From positions 1 through 34,199 of the forward strand of contig REBA01000033.1 of NCBI GenBank assembly GCA_004294225.1: DNA of 34,199 bases, written 5' to 3'. Origin of the DNA: Cytophagales bacterium. Lineage in GTDB: Bacteria > Bacteroidota > Bacteroidia > Cytophagales > Cytophagaceae. Below are positions 16,020-24,700 of the stretch, piece after piece (the stretch's first letter is position 1; each line of letters opens with the position of its first letter). The translations under genes and the position numbers were made by a program. Under the pieces are notes generated by a model. That model made no database searches and was not told the DNA's origin. It saw only the letters and a program-made list of their open reading frames with translations.

Positions 16020-17891
16020 ATGAATTTTTTATCTGCAGAAAATATCTCAAAAAGCTTTACGGAAAAATGGTTATTTAAAAACATCAATATAGGAATCTCA
16101 GAAGGACAAAAAGTAGCTTTAGTAGGTATCAATGGATGTGGCAAATCTACATTATTAAAAGTTTTAGCTGGAAAATTACCTGCTGATTCAGGCATCATCT
16201 CCTTCAGAAAAGGCATAACCATTGGGTTCTTAGACCAAAACCCAGACCTTAACCCTGAAATTTCTGTCTATGACTCTCTATTTTCTGCCGATTCCGAAAC
16301 CATCAAAGCAGTCAAAACCTATGAAAAAGCTATTGAAAGCGGTGACGGAGATGCCATGCAAAAAGCTATGGAAAGAATAGATGAACTTAATGCTTGGGAC
16401 TATGACAGCAGAGTAAAAGAAATTATCGCTAAAACAGGACTTGAAGATCTGCAACAAAAAGTAGGAACGCTCTCTGGTGGTCAAAAGAAACGAGTAGCCT
16501 TAGCTCAATTGCTCATCGAAGATCCTCAATTTATTATCATGGATGAGCCTACCAATCATTTAGACTTAGAGACAATTGAGTGGATGGAAGAATACCTTAC
16601 TCAGAAAAACAAAACACTTCTATTGGTTACCCACGACCGATATTTCTTAGATGCAGTAGTCAATCAAATAATCGAACTCGAAGATGGAAATATTTTTAAA
16701 TATGATGGCGACTACACCTATTTCCTAGAAAAAAAAGCAGAACGAGAACAAATAAGAGATGCAGAAATAGACAAAGCCAGAAACCTTATGCGTAAAGAGC
16801 TTGATTGGATTCGCCGCCAACCAAAAGCAAGAGGAACAAAAGCAAAATACAGAGTAGATGCTTTTTATGAACTCAAAGAAAAAGCTGAATCAAGACAAAT
16901 TAAACAAAAACTAGAACTGAACCTCCAAACATCTAGGCTTGGAGGTAAAATTATAGAAGCAGAGAAAATATCAAAATCTTTCAATGGCAAAACCTTAATA
17001 AAAGATTTTTCCTACGTGTTCAAGAAAAAAGATCGCATAGGTATTGTGGGAAAAAATGGAGCTGGCAAAAGTACTTTCCTAAATATGCTTCAAGGCTTGC
17101 TCACCCCAGACTCTGGAAGAATTGATAAAGGACAAACTGTGTCCTTTGGTTATTTTTCACAGATGGGAATGGAGCTTCCAGAAGACCAAAGAATAATAGA
17201 AGTAGTCAAAGAAATAGCAGAGGTAATAGAAACAAGCGACGGTGAAAAAATTAGTGCATCCCAATTTCTAAATCTTTTCTTATTCCCACCTGCAGTTCAA
17301 TACACCTATGTATCTAAACTAAGCGGGGGTGAGAAGAAACGATTACAAATGTTATGCATACTTGTCAAAAACCCCAATTTCCTGATACTTGATGAGCCTA
17401 CCAACGACCTTGATTTAATTACCTTACAAGTATTAGAAGACTTTTTATTAAAATTTGGAGGCTGCCTACTTATCGTATCTCACGATAGATATTTTATGGA
17501 TAAACTAGCAGATCACTTGTTCATTTTTGAAGGAGAAGGTAAAATCAAAGATTTCCCAGGAAATTACTCACAATACAGAGAATGGGCAATGGAACAAGAA
17601 GAATTAGAAAGAATAAAACTAGAAGCTTCTACAAATCTAAAATCCATCAAAAGCGATACTAGTGAAAATAATACGTCTAAAAAATTATCGTTTAGTGAAA
17701 AAAAAGAATTTGAAGATCTTGAAAAAATACTTGAACAATTAGAAATTGAAAAAAAACAAACTACCGAAGAACTCAACTCTGGTATATCAGACCATCAACA
17801 AATAGCATTACTAGCAAAAAAGCTCAAAGAACTTAGCAACGAAATAGAATCTAAAACTGAAAGATGGATTGAACTTTCTGAAAAAATTTAA
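16020..17891 (+). CDS. ABC-F family ATPase (ribosome-associated)
   Basis: A 623-residue cytoplasmic protein with two ABC ATPase domains and no membrane segment. Domain 1: Walker A GINGCGKST (about 36-44), signature LSGGQKKR (about 151-158), Walker B MDEPTNHLD. Domain 2: Walker A GKNGAGKST (about 341-349), signature LSGGEKKR (about 434-441), Walker B LDEPTNDLD. The linker between them (about 245-310) is basic and coiled, with WIRRQPKARGTKAK, as in ABC-F proteins that insert it into the ribosomal E site. The C-terminus (about 560-623) is a Lys/Glu-rich coiled coil like the Uup DNA-binding domain. The Uup-like branch is the best guess. ABC-F proteins relieve translational stalling or confer antibiotic resistance; nothing here points to resistance. 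It follows mutS2 on the same strand. Confidence 0.92.
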   Translation: MNFLSAENISKSFTEKWLFKNINIGISEGQKVALVGINGCGKSTLLKVLAGKLPADSGIISFRKGITIGFLDQNPDLNPEISVYDSLFSADSETIKAVKTYEKAIESGDGDAMQKAMERIDELNAWDYDSRVKEIIAKTGLEDLQQKVGTLSGGQKKRVALAQLLIEDPQFIIMDEPTNHLDLETIEWMEEYLTQKNKTLLLVTHDRYFLDAVVNQIIELEDGNIFKYDGDYTYFLEKKAEREQIRDAEIDKARNLMRKELDWIRRQPKARGTKAKYRVDAFYELKEKAESRQIKQKLELNLQTSRLGGKIIEAEKISKSFNGKTLIKDFSYVFKKKDRIGIVGKNGAGKSTFLNMLQGLLTPDSGRIDKGQTVSFGYFSQMGMELPEDQRIIEVVKEIAEVIETSDGEKISASQFLNLFLFPPAVQYTYVSKLSGGEKKRLQMLCILVKNPNFLILDEPTNDLDLITLQVLEDFLLKFGGCLLIVSHDRYFMDKLADHLFIFEGEGKIKDFPGNYSQYREWAMEQEELERIKLEASTNLKSIKSDTSENNTSKKLSFSEKKEFEDLEKILEQLEIEKKQTTEELNSGISDHQQIALLAKKLKELSNEIESKTERWIELSEKI

Positions 17892-17944
17892 TCTAGAATA
17901 CGTATATTGCATTAATTACTATTTATTTAATTCAAAAATTTACT

Positions 17945-19579
17945 ATGAAAAAATTATACACCCTACCTCTTTTCTTTATTAGCCTATTTCTTACCAACAT
18001 CAGTTGGGCACAATTAGAAGAAAACTTTACAAGTCCAATTGTGTTGAATCAAATTGATTTGATTGCAGACACACTTGCCCCAATTTCTCAAGAAAACAAC
18101 AGTATAAAGGTAATCATCAGCAAAGACTCTTTGCAGCATGGTTTTATCTATAATTTCAGTGAGCTAGATTTATCTATTCCTAATGCTAAAGCATCTTTTC
18201 AATTCAAATCCACGGTTGATATGGTCATTCAAGCAAGCTTGATAGATAAAGACAGCAACATTATTGCGAATGCCCCAGTTCAAAATATTTACGCAGGTTC
18301 AGATTATCAAACCTACTATTTTGATTTGAACGACACTACAATGAGAAGAGCCTTTGCAGAAGCAGGATTTAAGTTAGGCAATAAATCTAAAGTAGTTTCC
18401 TTCTTATTCTTAATGTCAAAACCATTCGAAGCTGCCAAAAATGACACCGTTTCTTTTGCTTCATTAAAAATTGGTAAAAACGTGGTACTACCAAACAAAA
18501 TTACCTCCTATGTGAATGATTTCTCTACAAATATAGTTTCCAACGAATGGGTTTCAGAAAGAAACACTCAATTTAGAAATGAGATCGCTTACAAACTCAG
18601 CCAAAGCAATGGGAAATTAGAAATAAATACTATAAAATCTGGATTTAATGGCCTATGGTTATATCCTCAAAATACAATAATGGATTTATCAAAAAAATCA
18701 CTTATTAGCCTTAGAGCAAAAGCTAATAAAGATTTAACAATTACCATATATCTTTGGGCAAACACCAACCTGTATACATTTACCGCAATTGATTTAAAAA
18801 TTAAAGCTTCAGATGTATTTAAAACTTACTATTTCGACTTTACCGAAAAACTTAAACTAAGTGATATCGCCTATATAGACCCAAGTGCTATTAAAGCAGT
18901 GTTAATCAATTTCAGCTCAGGAGCAAGCTATAGAGGTATTGTTACAATAGACGAGATTAAAATAGGTGATGCAGTGCCAGAATTAATCAATAACGTGCCT
19001 ACAATTACACAGTATCCTGACTTGACCTTATCTAACGATGCTGGAGAGCAAAAACTAATCATCAAAGGAATCAGCACTGGAGACACCCTCGGCTATCAAA
19101 AACTTACGGTTGCTGCTACAAGTAGCGACGAAACACTTTCTATTCTTTATGGCTTTTATATGACTTATAATGATGGCGATAGCACAGCAACTCTGCTAAT
19201 AGAGCCAGAGCCAACTGCTGAAGGAGAAGTAATTGTCGATTTTTTAGTAAAAGACGGAGGTGGAACTAGAAATGGTGGTAAAGATGAAGTAAAAATGAGT
19301 TTTAAAATAAATGTTGTAAAACCAAATGCTGTGGACGAAGCCAATAAAACAAAAGGCTTTGAGATATATCCAAACCCTGTGGAACAAGTCTTGAATGTGA
19401 AATCTCAGAACCCTATTCAAAAAATCTCCATATTCAATGCTGAAGGTAGAACAATTCAACTTCCTATCAATTTAGGTAACAACTTCAATCAAATTGATTT
19501 CTCTAGCACAGAAAAAGGAGTTTACCTCATCGAAATAGAACAAGGCAATAAAAAATATCAGAAAAAAATAATTAAATAA
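17945..19579 (+). CDS. T9SS type A sorting-domain protein, unknown function
   Basis: A 544-residue exported protein. It has a signal peptide (MKKLYTLPLFFISLFLTNISWAQ) and a C-terminal T9SS type A sorting domain from about residue 472: FEIYPNPVEQVLNV, then ISIFNAEGR and F.S.EKGVYLIEIEQGNKKYQKKIIK spread over the last 70 residues. The protein should be carried across the outer membrane by the type IX system and attached or released at the surface. Between lie two similar beta-rich segments (about 30-180 and 195-345) resembling carbohydrate-binding jelly rolls, each ending in a strand I.EIKIGD or LKIGKN, then an Ig/cadherin-like domain (about 350-460). No catalytic motif is seen; adhesion or polysaccharide binding is an inference. 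The gene is closed by a bidirectional terminator. Confidence 0.88.
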   Translation: MKKLYTLPLFFISLFLTNISWAQLEENFTSPIVLNQIDLIADTLAPISQENNSIKVIISKDSLQHGFIYNFSELDLSIPNAKASFQFKSTVDMVIQASLIDKDSNIIANAPVQNIYAGSDYQTYYFDLNDTTMRRAFAEAGFKLGNKSKVVSFLFLMSKPFEAAKNDTVSFASLKIGKNVVLPNKITSYVNDFSTNIVSNEWVSERNTQFRNEIAYKLSQSNGKLEINTIKSGFNGLWLYPQNTIMDLSKKSLISLRAKANKDLTITIYLWANTNLYTFTAIDLKIKASDVFKTYYFDFTEKLKLSDIAYIDPSAIKAVLINFSSGASYRGIVTIDEIKIGDAVPELINNVPTITQYPDLTLSNDAGEQKLIIKGISTGDTLGYQKLTVAATSSDETLSILYGFYMTYNDGDSTATLLIEPEPTAEGEVIVDFLVKDGGGTRNGGKDEVKMSFKINVVKPNAVDEANKTKGFEIYPNPVEQVLNVKSQNPIQKISIFNAEGRTIQLPINLGNNFNQIDFSSTEKGVYLIEIEQGNKKYQKKIIK

Positions 19580-19596
19580 CTATTGACAATCATTCC

Positions 19597-19632
19597 AAAG
19601 CAGTCTAGAGTAGTACTCTAGACTGCTTTTTT
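19597..19632. terminator. Bidirectional terminator overlapping the symporter stop
   Basis: AGCAGTCTAGAG (19599-19610) and CTCTAGACTGCT (19616-19627) form a perfect 12-bp stem around a 5-base loop, with A residues on the left and a T-run on the right. It serves both convergent genes. The last codons and TAG stop (19618-19620) of the minus-strand symporter lie inside the right arm. Confidence 0.88.
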
Positions 19633-21315
19633 ATTTGCATTCTGCAATTCTTCTACTAAACTGCTCATCACTATAACCAGAAAACAGCCAATTACATTGT
19701 ACCACAAAAACGCAATTGGGCTATAAAAATATAAGACTAGAATAATGAATTGAGATATCAGTGCACCTATAAAAACTGCGTTGCTGCCCACCTTTTTAAA
19801 ATAAAAAGCTACCAAAAATATACCTAAAATGGTTCCATAAAACAGAGAGCCGAGAATATTCACCGCCTGAATAAGATTATCTACCATTGAAGCAAGAAAA
19901 GCAAAACCAATAGCCACTAATCCCCAAAAAATAGTAAGCAACTTTGTAATATCCACATAGCCTTTATCTGTATTAGATATATTAATCAATCTTTTGTAAA
20001 TATCAATAGATGACGTAGCTGCCAAAGAATTAAGCCCAGCTGAAGTAGAAGACATGGCAGCACAAAATATGACAGCCAACAACAAACCCACAACGCCTTT
20101 AGGTAACTTTGATAAAATAAAAGAAATAAAAATATAGTCGCTATCTTTAGTATCTGCAGAGGGTTGAGCTTTTAATATAACTTTTTTAGCCGCATCTCTT
20201 AATGAATCTGTAGCTAAAGTCAATTTCTGTAATTTAGACTTTGCTACGTTCTTTTCATCCCCCTGCCCTAACCTTATCGATTCAGACAGCAATTCAATCT
20301 GTTGCTGCTTTTGCAAAGCAATCATCTCATATTTTTTTTCTAATCTAAAATACTCGTCTGCATAAACAGATTGCTTGACATTTCGTTCTTCAACTTGGTT
20401 AAAAAACAAAGGAGCAGTATAAAACTGATAAAAAACAAACAACAATACCCCTAACAATAGAATCAAAAATTGCATAGGAATCTTCAATAGACCATTAAAA
20501 AGCAAGCCCATTCTGCTTTCTGCTATATTAGCCCCACCCAAATATCTACCTACTTGAGATTGATCTGTGCCAAAATAAGAAAGTGCTAAGAAAAATCCAC
20601 CAGTAATTCCAGACCAAAAATTATATCTATCATTCCAATCAAAATTAAAATCTATAGTATTCATCTTTCCTAGCTCACCAGCGATATTTATCGCATCTAA
20701 AAAACCAACTTGAGTAGGCAAATAATGAACAATTAAATAACCTGCAGTAAACATTCCTGCTACAATAATAGCCATTTGTAAATTTTGAGTAACACTTACT
20801 GCCTTTACCCCTCCTGAGAAAGTATATATAATTACCAACCCACCAATAATAAGAATTGTGAAATTCACACTCCAATCAAGTATAGAAGACAAAACTATAG
20901 CTGGTGCATAAATAGTAATCCCTGTAGATAAACCTCTTTGGATCAAAAACAATACAGAAGCCAAGGTTCGTGTTTTTAAATCAAATCTGTGCTCTAAATA
21001 TTCATACGCTGTATAAACCTTTAACCTTGCATAAATAGGAACTACGGTAATACTTATCACAATCATTGCTAAAGGCAAACCAAAATAAAACTGCAAGAAA
21101 CGCATTCCATCCTCATAGGCCTGGCCAGGAACAGACAAAAAAGTGATAGCACTTGCTTGAGTACCCATTATAGATAAGCATATTGCCCACCATTTCATTT
21201 TCTTATCTGCTAATAAATAGCTATCTAGATTCTTGCTCTTTCTGGTTTTTAAAGTTCCATAAACAACAATAAATGAAAGTGTAACCAACAATACCACCCA
21301 GTCAATACTACTCAT
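19618..21315 (-). CDS. Sodium:solute symporter (SSS family)
   Basis: A 565-residue inner-membrane transporter using the sodium gradient to import a solute; the substrate is not evident. ATG at 21315 is preferred to TTG at 21321. About 13 transmembrane helices of the LeuT/SSS fold are visible, starting with IDWVVLLVTLSFIVVYG. SSS hallmarks include SIMGTQASAITFLSVPGQAY, YTFSGGVKAVSVTQNLQM and FCAAMSSTSAGLNSLAATSSIDIYKR. Between helices, at about residues 310-385, is a charged coiled-coil insert (QQQIELLSESIRLGQGDEK) not found in classical SSS proteins such as PutP. The gene follows a 36-codon membrane-peptide gene by 6 bases, so the two are translated together. The 3' end overlaps a terminator stem. 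Confidence 0.92.
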   Translation of the reverse strand: MSSIDWVVLLVTLSFIVVYGTLKTRKSKNLDSYLLADKKMKWWAICLSIMGTQASAITFLSVPGQAYEDGMRFLQFYFGLPLAMIVISITVVPIYARLKVYTAYEYLEHRFDLKTRTLASVLFLIQRGLSTGITIYAPAIVLSSILDWSVNFTILIIGGLVIIYTFSGGVKAVSVTQNLQMAIIVAGMFTAGYLIVHYLPTQVGFLDAINIAGELGKMNTIDFNFDWNDRYNFWSGITGGFFLALSYFGTDQSQVGRYLGGANIAESRMGLLFNGLLKIPMQFLILLLGVLLFVFYQFYTAPLFFNQVEERNVKQSVYADEYFRLEKKYEMIALQKQQQIELLSESIRLGQGDEKNVAKSKLQKLTLATDSLRDAAKKVILKAQPSADTKDSDYIFISFILSKLPKGVVGLLLAVIFCAAMSSTSAGLNSLAATSSIDIYKRLINISNTDKGYVDITKLLTIFWGLVAIGFAFLASMVDNLIQAVNILGSLFYGTILGIFLVAFYFKKVGSNAVFIGALISQFIILVLYFYSPIAFLWYNVIGCFLVIVMSSLVEELQNANKKAV

Positions 21316-21321
21316 CCTCAA

Positions 21322-21432
21322 TTAATTATAAAGGTTTTTTAACCACACTAGAAACAAAATAATCAAGACCAAATTCAACACTACCAATAAATAAAATTTT
21401 ATCCATTGATGTTCTTTATGCCATTTTTCCAT
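21322..21432 (-). CDS. 36-aa single-pass membrane peptide upstream of the symporter
   Basis: A short open frame: ATG at 21432, TAA at 21322-21324. The product starts MEKWHKEHQWIKFY, has one hydrophobic helix (LLVVLNLVLIILFLVW, residues 15-30) and ends LKNLYN. A charged, aromatic N-terminus plus one helix is the plan of small accessory subunits encoded next to SSS symporters (the role DUF4212 or YhdT play for some relatives), though those are longer and I see no sequence match. It lies 6 bases before the symporter ATG and after the transketolase terminator, so its only sensible transcript is with the symporter. Reality of the gene is supported by frame, composition and spacing; function is inference. 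Confidence 0.6.
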   Translation of the reverse strand: MEKWHKEHQWIKFYLLVVLNLVLIILFLVWLKNLYN

Positions 21433-21472
21433 TAGAGATGAAGTCAAATAAAAATCAATTTATCATTCAAAA

Positions 21473-21500
21473 AAAAGGCTACTAAAAATAGTAGCCTTTT
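21473..21500 (-). terminator. Rho-independent terminator after the transketolase gene
   Basis: AAAAGGCTACTA (21473-21484) and TAGTAGCCTTTT (21489-21500) form a perfect 12-bp stem with a 4-base loop. Read on the minus strand it is followed by a run of eight T. It separates the transketolase transcript from the membrane peptide and symporter genes. Confidence 0.87.
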
Positions 21501-21518
21501 AAAAATTATAGGTCGAGA

Positions 21519-22370
21519 TTAATAATCACCTAAAGTCTCTTCTAATTGAACTAAGGCCTTAGCTAATTGTTCGTCATTGGGGGCTACACCATGCCATTTA
21601 TGAGAACCCATCATATAATCTACACCTTTCCCCATTTGAGTAATCATCATAATAGCAGTAGGCTTTCCAGAACCTTTGCCACTTTTAGCTTGGCTCAAAG
21701 CATTGTCTAGTTGAACCATATCATGACCATCACATTCTATTACATTCCATCCAAAAGATTTATACTTCGCACTTAGGTCAATTAATGAACAGATTTTATC
21801 TGTAGGTCCATCAATTTGTTGTCCATTCAAATCTACTATAGCTATTAGGTTGTCAAGTTGATTATGTGGTGCATACATTGCAGCTTCCCAAATCTGACCT
21901 TCTTGTTGCTCACCATCACCCATTAATACATATACAAAGGAATCGTCATTATTTAATCTTTTTGCCGAAGCTACTCCAGCTCCTACAGATAAGCCCTGAC
22001 CAAGCGACCCAGAAGCCATCCTAATTCCTTCCAAATGCTCATGTGGAGTAGGGTGACCTTGAAGCCTAGAGTTTAATTTTCTATGAGAAGCCAACTCACC
22101 TACAGAAAAATAACCACTTCTTGCCAACACGCTATATAAAACAGCAGAAATATGACCATTAGATAACAAGAACACATCTTCACCTATAGCATCTTTATTA
22201 AATTTATTATCATGCTTCATAGTTTTAAAGTAAAGCATCACCAACAAATCTGCACAGCCCAATGCTCCTCCTGGATGCCCATTACCAGCTCCATGAACCA
22301 TTCTTACAATATCTCTTCTTACTTGACTTGCTATTTTTTCTAATTCAGCATATGTTTTGTTTTCTGACAT
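21519..22370 (-). CDS. Transketolase, N-terminal (thiamine-binding) subunit
   Basis: A 283-residue cytoplasmic protein equal to the first third of a full transketolase. It binds thiamine diphosphate and acts in the non-oxidative pentose phosphate pathway, moving two-carbon units between sugars. Seen here: GNGHPGGALGCADLL (about 27-41), SNGHISAVLYS, GSLGQGLSVGAG, and the thiamine diphosphate motif GDGEQQEGQIWEA followed by IVDLNGQQ. The C-terminal half (pyrimidine-binding and transketolase C domains) is missing, so the active enzyme needs a separate subunit. In most split systems that gene follows directly; here a strong terminator and a symporter operon follow, so it must be elsewhere. The gene starts 37 bases after tRNA-Arg on the same strand. 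Confidence 0.92.
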   Translation of the reverse strand: MSENKTYAELEKIASQVRRDIVRMVHGAGNGHPGGALGCADLLVMLYFKTMKHDNKFNKDAIGEDVFLLSNGHISAVLYSVLARSGYFSVGELASHRKLNSRLQGHPTPHEHLEGIRMASGSLGQGLSVGAGVASAKRLNNDDSFVYVLMGDGEQQEGQIWEAAMYAPHNQLDNLIAIVDLNGQQIDGPTDKICSLIDLSAKYKSFGWNVIECDGHDMVQLDNALSQAKSGKGSGKPTAIMMITQMGKGVDYMMGSHKWHGVAPNDEQLAKALVQLEETLGDY

Positions 22371-22407
22371 TTTTATTAATTTTTCGTGAATAAATCCTTG
22401 ACCATAG

Positions 22408-22479
22408 TACGCCCGGAGAGATTCGAACTCCCATCATCAGAACCGGAATCTAACATTCTATCCATTGAACTACGGGCGC
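22408..22479 (-). tRNA. tRNA-Arg (anticodon CCG)
   Basis: Read on the minus strand it folds as a cloverleaf: acceptor GCGCCCG paired with CGGGCGT (one G-T), D arm GTTCAATGGATAGAAT, anticodon stem TTAGA/TCTGA around the loop TTCCGGT with CCG at positions 34-36, and T arm GGGAGTTCGAATCTCTC. The discriminator base is A and CCA is not encoded. It precedes the transketolase gene with no terminator between. Confidence 0.95.
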
Positions 22480-22486
22480 AATTTTG

Positions 22487-22494
22487 CAAATATA
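22487..22494 (-). promoter_or_regulatory. Candidate -7 element for tRNA-Arg
   Basis: On the minus strand TATATTTG matches TAnnTTTG exactly and lies 7 bases before the mature tRNA 5' end. No clear -33 TTTG is present. It may also drive the transketolase gene. Confidence 0.45.
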
Positions 22495-22639
22495 AACAAA
22501 ATATCCTCATCCACTAAGCTCTTTATTTTACAATAAAATTATAAAAAAACAATATTACTTACACCAATTAAATTTCTCTGAATAAATTAATTATAATTGT
22601 AAACAAATAAATCAACAAAACAATTATAGGAATAACCCT

Positions 22640-24001
22640 ATGAAAATCACTATACGTAAACCTTTCTCAGCATTTAAATTTCTAGTCATAAGTATTACAT
22701 TTTGCTTGATAGTACTCATTTCTATTATTATATACAGTTACCTTGGTACTCAAAAATTATACAACGACTTCAAATGGGTACAACACACCTATCAAGTTCA
22801 GAGCAGATTAGAAAACCTTACTACGCTCGTATCTGAATCAGAATCTGCCAAAAGAGGTTTCTTAATTACTGGACAACAAGATTTTTTCAACTTGTTTATT
22901 AAAATTAAAAAAGAAATTATTACCGAAATCGCATTTGTTCAACATCTCAAAAAAGATGATGAACCGCAAATGGAAAAAATTTTAAAACTTGAACAGTTAA
23001 TTATCAAACGACTAGAGATAGTAGATTCTTTGCTATTATTAAAATTAAACAACGAGACAGCTTACAAAGAAAGACACATTGAAATTATTAATCTTGGCAA
23101 AGATTATATGAATCAAATAAAAATATTGAACAATGACATTACCAAAGAAGAAGAAAAACTACTTCGTCAAAGAGAGGAAATGGCATACGATGACTTAAGA
23201 ACAACAGACCTTGCAATTATTATTTCAGGATTTCTTTCCTTACTCACAGTAGGTTTGGCTATTTTTGTACTCAAAAAAGACATCAATAGGCAGAATAATA
23301 TCAATAAAGAATTAAGGATGTTAGATTCTCAAAAAAATAAATTTTTCTCTATTATTAGTCATGATTTAAGAAATCCAATCAATGCAGTAAAACAACTTTC
23401 TGGCTTTTTAAAAGCCGAACATATCTCAGAAGCCGAAGTAAAAACAATCTCCAAACTAATTGACGAATCTATCATAAAGATATCCAACCTTCTAGAAGAC
23501 CTCTTAAAATGGGGAAAATTACAAATGAATAAAATTGAGTTCAAGATAGAAAAATTTGATATTAGCATACTCCTACAAGAATGCATAGGCAATCTTATCT
23601 CTAATGCCCACCTAAAGAACATCACTATTGATTTTCAAACACAGCCCAATACATTTGTACAAGCTGATCAAAATATGATTCAAACAGTAATCAGAAACAT
23701 ACTCTCCAATGCTATAAAATTCACACATAAAGGTGGGTTAATTGTAATCAAAATTGAAAAAAAGCAAAATGAAATTCAGATCTTATTTAATGACAATGGA
23801 ATAGGAATGACCAATGAAACAATGATGAAACTGTTCAGAATAGATTCTACCCAATCTATGATAGGCACAGATAATGAGACAGGTACAGGATTAGGATTAA
23901 TCTTATGCAAAGAGTTTATCGAGAAAAATGGGGGACAAATCACTATAGATAGCATCATCAATCAAGGCACAAAGATATACATTACTATTCCCTCTGCTTA
24001 A
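22640..24001 (+). CDS. CHASE3-type sensor histidine kinase
   Basis: A 453-residue inner-membrane kinase. TM1 is at about residues 13-31, then a periplasmic CHASE3 domain (about 35-180; SESESAKRGFLITGQQDFF is its typical signature), and TM2 at about 190-211. A short linker with a coiled coil follows, then HisKA with the H-box FFSIISHDLRNP (His241 phosphoacceptor). HATPase_c (about 335-453) has the N-box NILSNAIKF, G1 DNGIGM and G2 GTGLGLILCKEFI. No receiver domain is fused and no response regulator gene lies nearby, so it is an orphan kinase whose partner is elsewhere. CHASE3 ligands are generally unknown. It has its own AT-rich promoter region divergent from tRNA-Arg. Confidence 0.93.
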   Translation: MKITIRKPFSAFKFLVISITFCLIVLISIIIYSYLGTQKLYNDFKWVQHTYQVQSRLENLTTLVSESESAKRGFLITGQQDFFNLFIKIKKEIITEIAFVQHLKKDDEPQMEKILKLEQLIIKRLEIVDSLLLLKLNNETAYKERHIEIINLGKDYMNQIKILNNDITKEEEKLLRQREEMAYDDLRTTDLAIIISGFLSLLTVGLAIFVLKKDINRQNNINKELRMLDSQKNKFFSIISHDLRNPINAVKQLSGFLKAEHISEAEVKTISKLIDESIIKISNLLEDLLKWGKLQMNKIEFKIEKFDISILLQECIGNLISNAHLKNITIDFQTQPNTFVQADQNMIQTVIRNILSNAIKFTHKGGLIVIKIEKKQNEIQILFNDNGIGMTNETMMKLFRIDSTQSMIGTDNETGTGLGLILCKEFIEKNGGQITIDSIINQGTKIYITIPSA

Positions 24002-24312
24002 AAAAATCCTGCCTTAGTAATCTATTGGCTTATTGTTTTTTAAAAGATTTTTTTCTTTAGAACTCTATTATTTATAGGCTAAATAATATTTAGTTATAAT
24101 AAAATACAGCATTTAAGATACTCATTTTTTATTATATATAATTCTCTATATCTGATACTTCTACTTTAAAAGCACGTTTTAGGTCTGATTTTTTACAGTT
24201 GAGCAAAGAATAAGTACGCTTCAAATAAAAATAAAAAGATAAAAACAAGAAGCACAATATCTTTGTTACAACATTAAAGCAAATTATAATTAAAAACCAA
24301 ATAAATAAAATC
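24002..24312. other. Gene-free region between the kinase and HU genes
   Basis: About 310 bases, very AT-rich. I see no T-run hairpin after the kinase and no convincing gene; a minus-strand open frame that runs through it and into the HU gene is very hydrophobic because the DNA is A/T-rich. The only signal is a candidate -7 box near the right end. The long leader is common upstream of highly expressed HU genes. Confidence 0.5.
24259..24266 (+). promoter_or_regulatory. Candidate -7 element for the HU gene
   Basis: TATCTTTG fits TAnnTTTG and lies 46 bases before the ATG. No TTTG is seen at the -33 position, so support is moderate. Confidence 0.35.
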
Positions 24313-24621
24313 ATGACAAAAGCAGATGTAATCAATTCAATCACTCAAAAAACTGGTCTAGACAAATCTGAAGTTTCTTCTACTGTAGAATCATTTCTAA
24401 GCGTAGTAAAAGAATCAATGGCCGAAGGAAACGATATCTTTATCCGTGGATTCGGAAGTTTTATCAATAAGAAAAAAGCTAAAAAAACAGCAAGAAATAT
24501 TTCTAAAAACACAGCTATCATTATTGATGAGCATTATGCACCTAAATTCAAGCCATCGCCTGAGTTTGTAGATAAAATTAAATCTAGCGTTAAAGTAAAA
24601 GCTGCTAAAAAAGTAGCATAA
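24313..24621 (+). CDS. HU family DNA-binding protein
   Basis: A 102-residue nucleoid protein that bends DNA as a dimer. The N-terminal helices (MTKADVINSITQKTGLDKSEV) and the beta arm with GFGSFINKKKAKKTARNISKNT (in two parts, residues about 48-69) follow the HU/IHF pattern. The arm-tip proline region reads APKFKPSPEF, replacing PAFKPGK of E. coli HU. A basic tail (KVKAAKKVA) extends beyond the usual 90 residues, as in many Bacteroidota HU proteins. It is monocistronic with an AT-rich leader. It could be called IHF-like, but nothing separates a subunit type; HU is the safe name. Confidence 0.93.
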   Translation: MTKADVINSITQKTGLDKSEVSSTVESFLSVVKESMAEGNDIFIRGFGSFINKKKAKKTARNISKNTAIIIDEHYAPKFKPSPEFVDKIKSSVKVKAAKKVA

Positions 24622-24639
24622 CAAAACTAAAATCAATAC

Positions 24640-24692
24640 AACTGCGTGCAAGTAGTTACTTTTTAGGTGAGAGTAATGTACAGTACGCAGTT
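24640..24692. terminator. Imperfect hairpin between convergent HU and TPR genes
   Basis: AACTGCGT (24640-24647) pairs with ACGCAGTT (24685-24692); inside, GTAGTTACT (24652-24660) pairs imperfectly with AGTAATGTAC (24672-24681). There is no long T-run on either side, so termination is plausible but not proven. Confidence 0.4.
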
Positions 24693-24700
24693 TCTATTAT

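Noticed and set aside
24132..24344. Minus-strand 70-codon hydrophobic frame
   Set aside because: It overlaps the start of the HU gene on the other strand; its hydrophobicity comes from A-rich sequence read in reverse.
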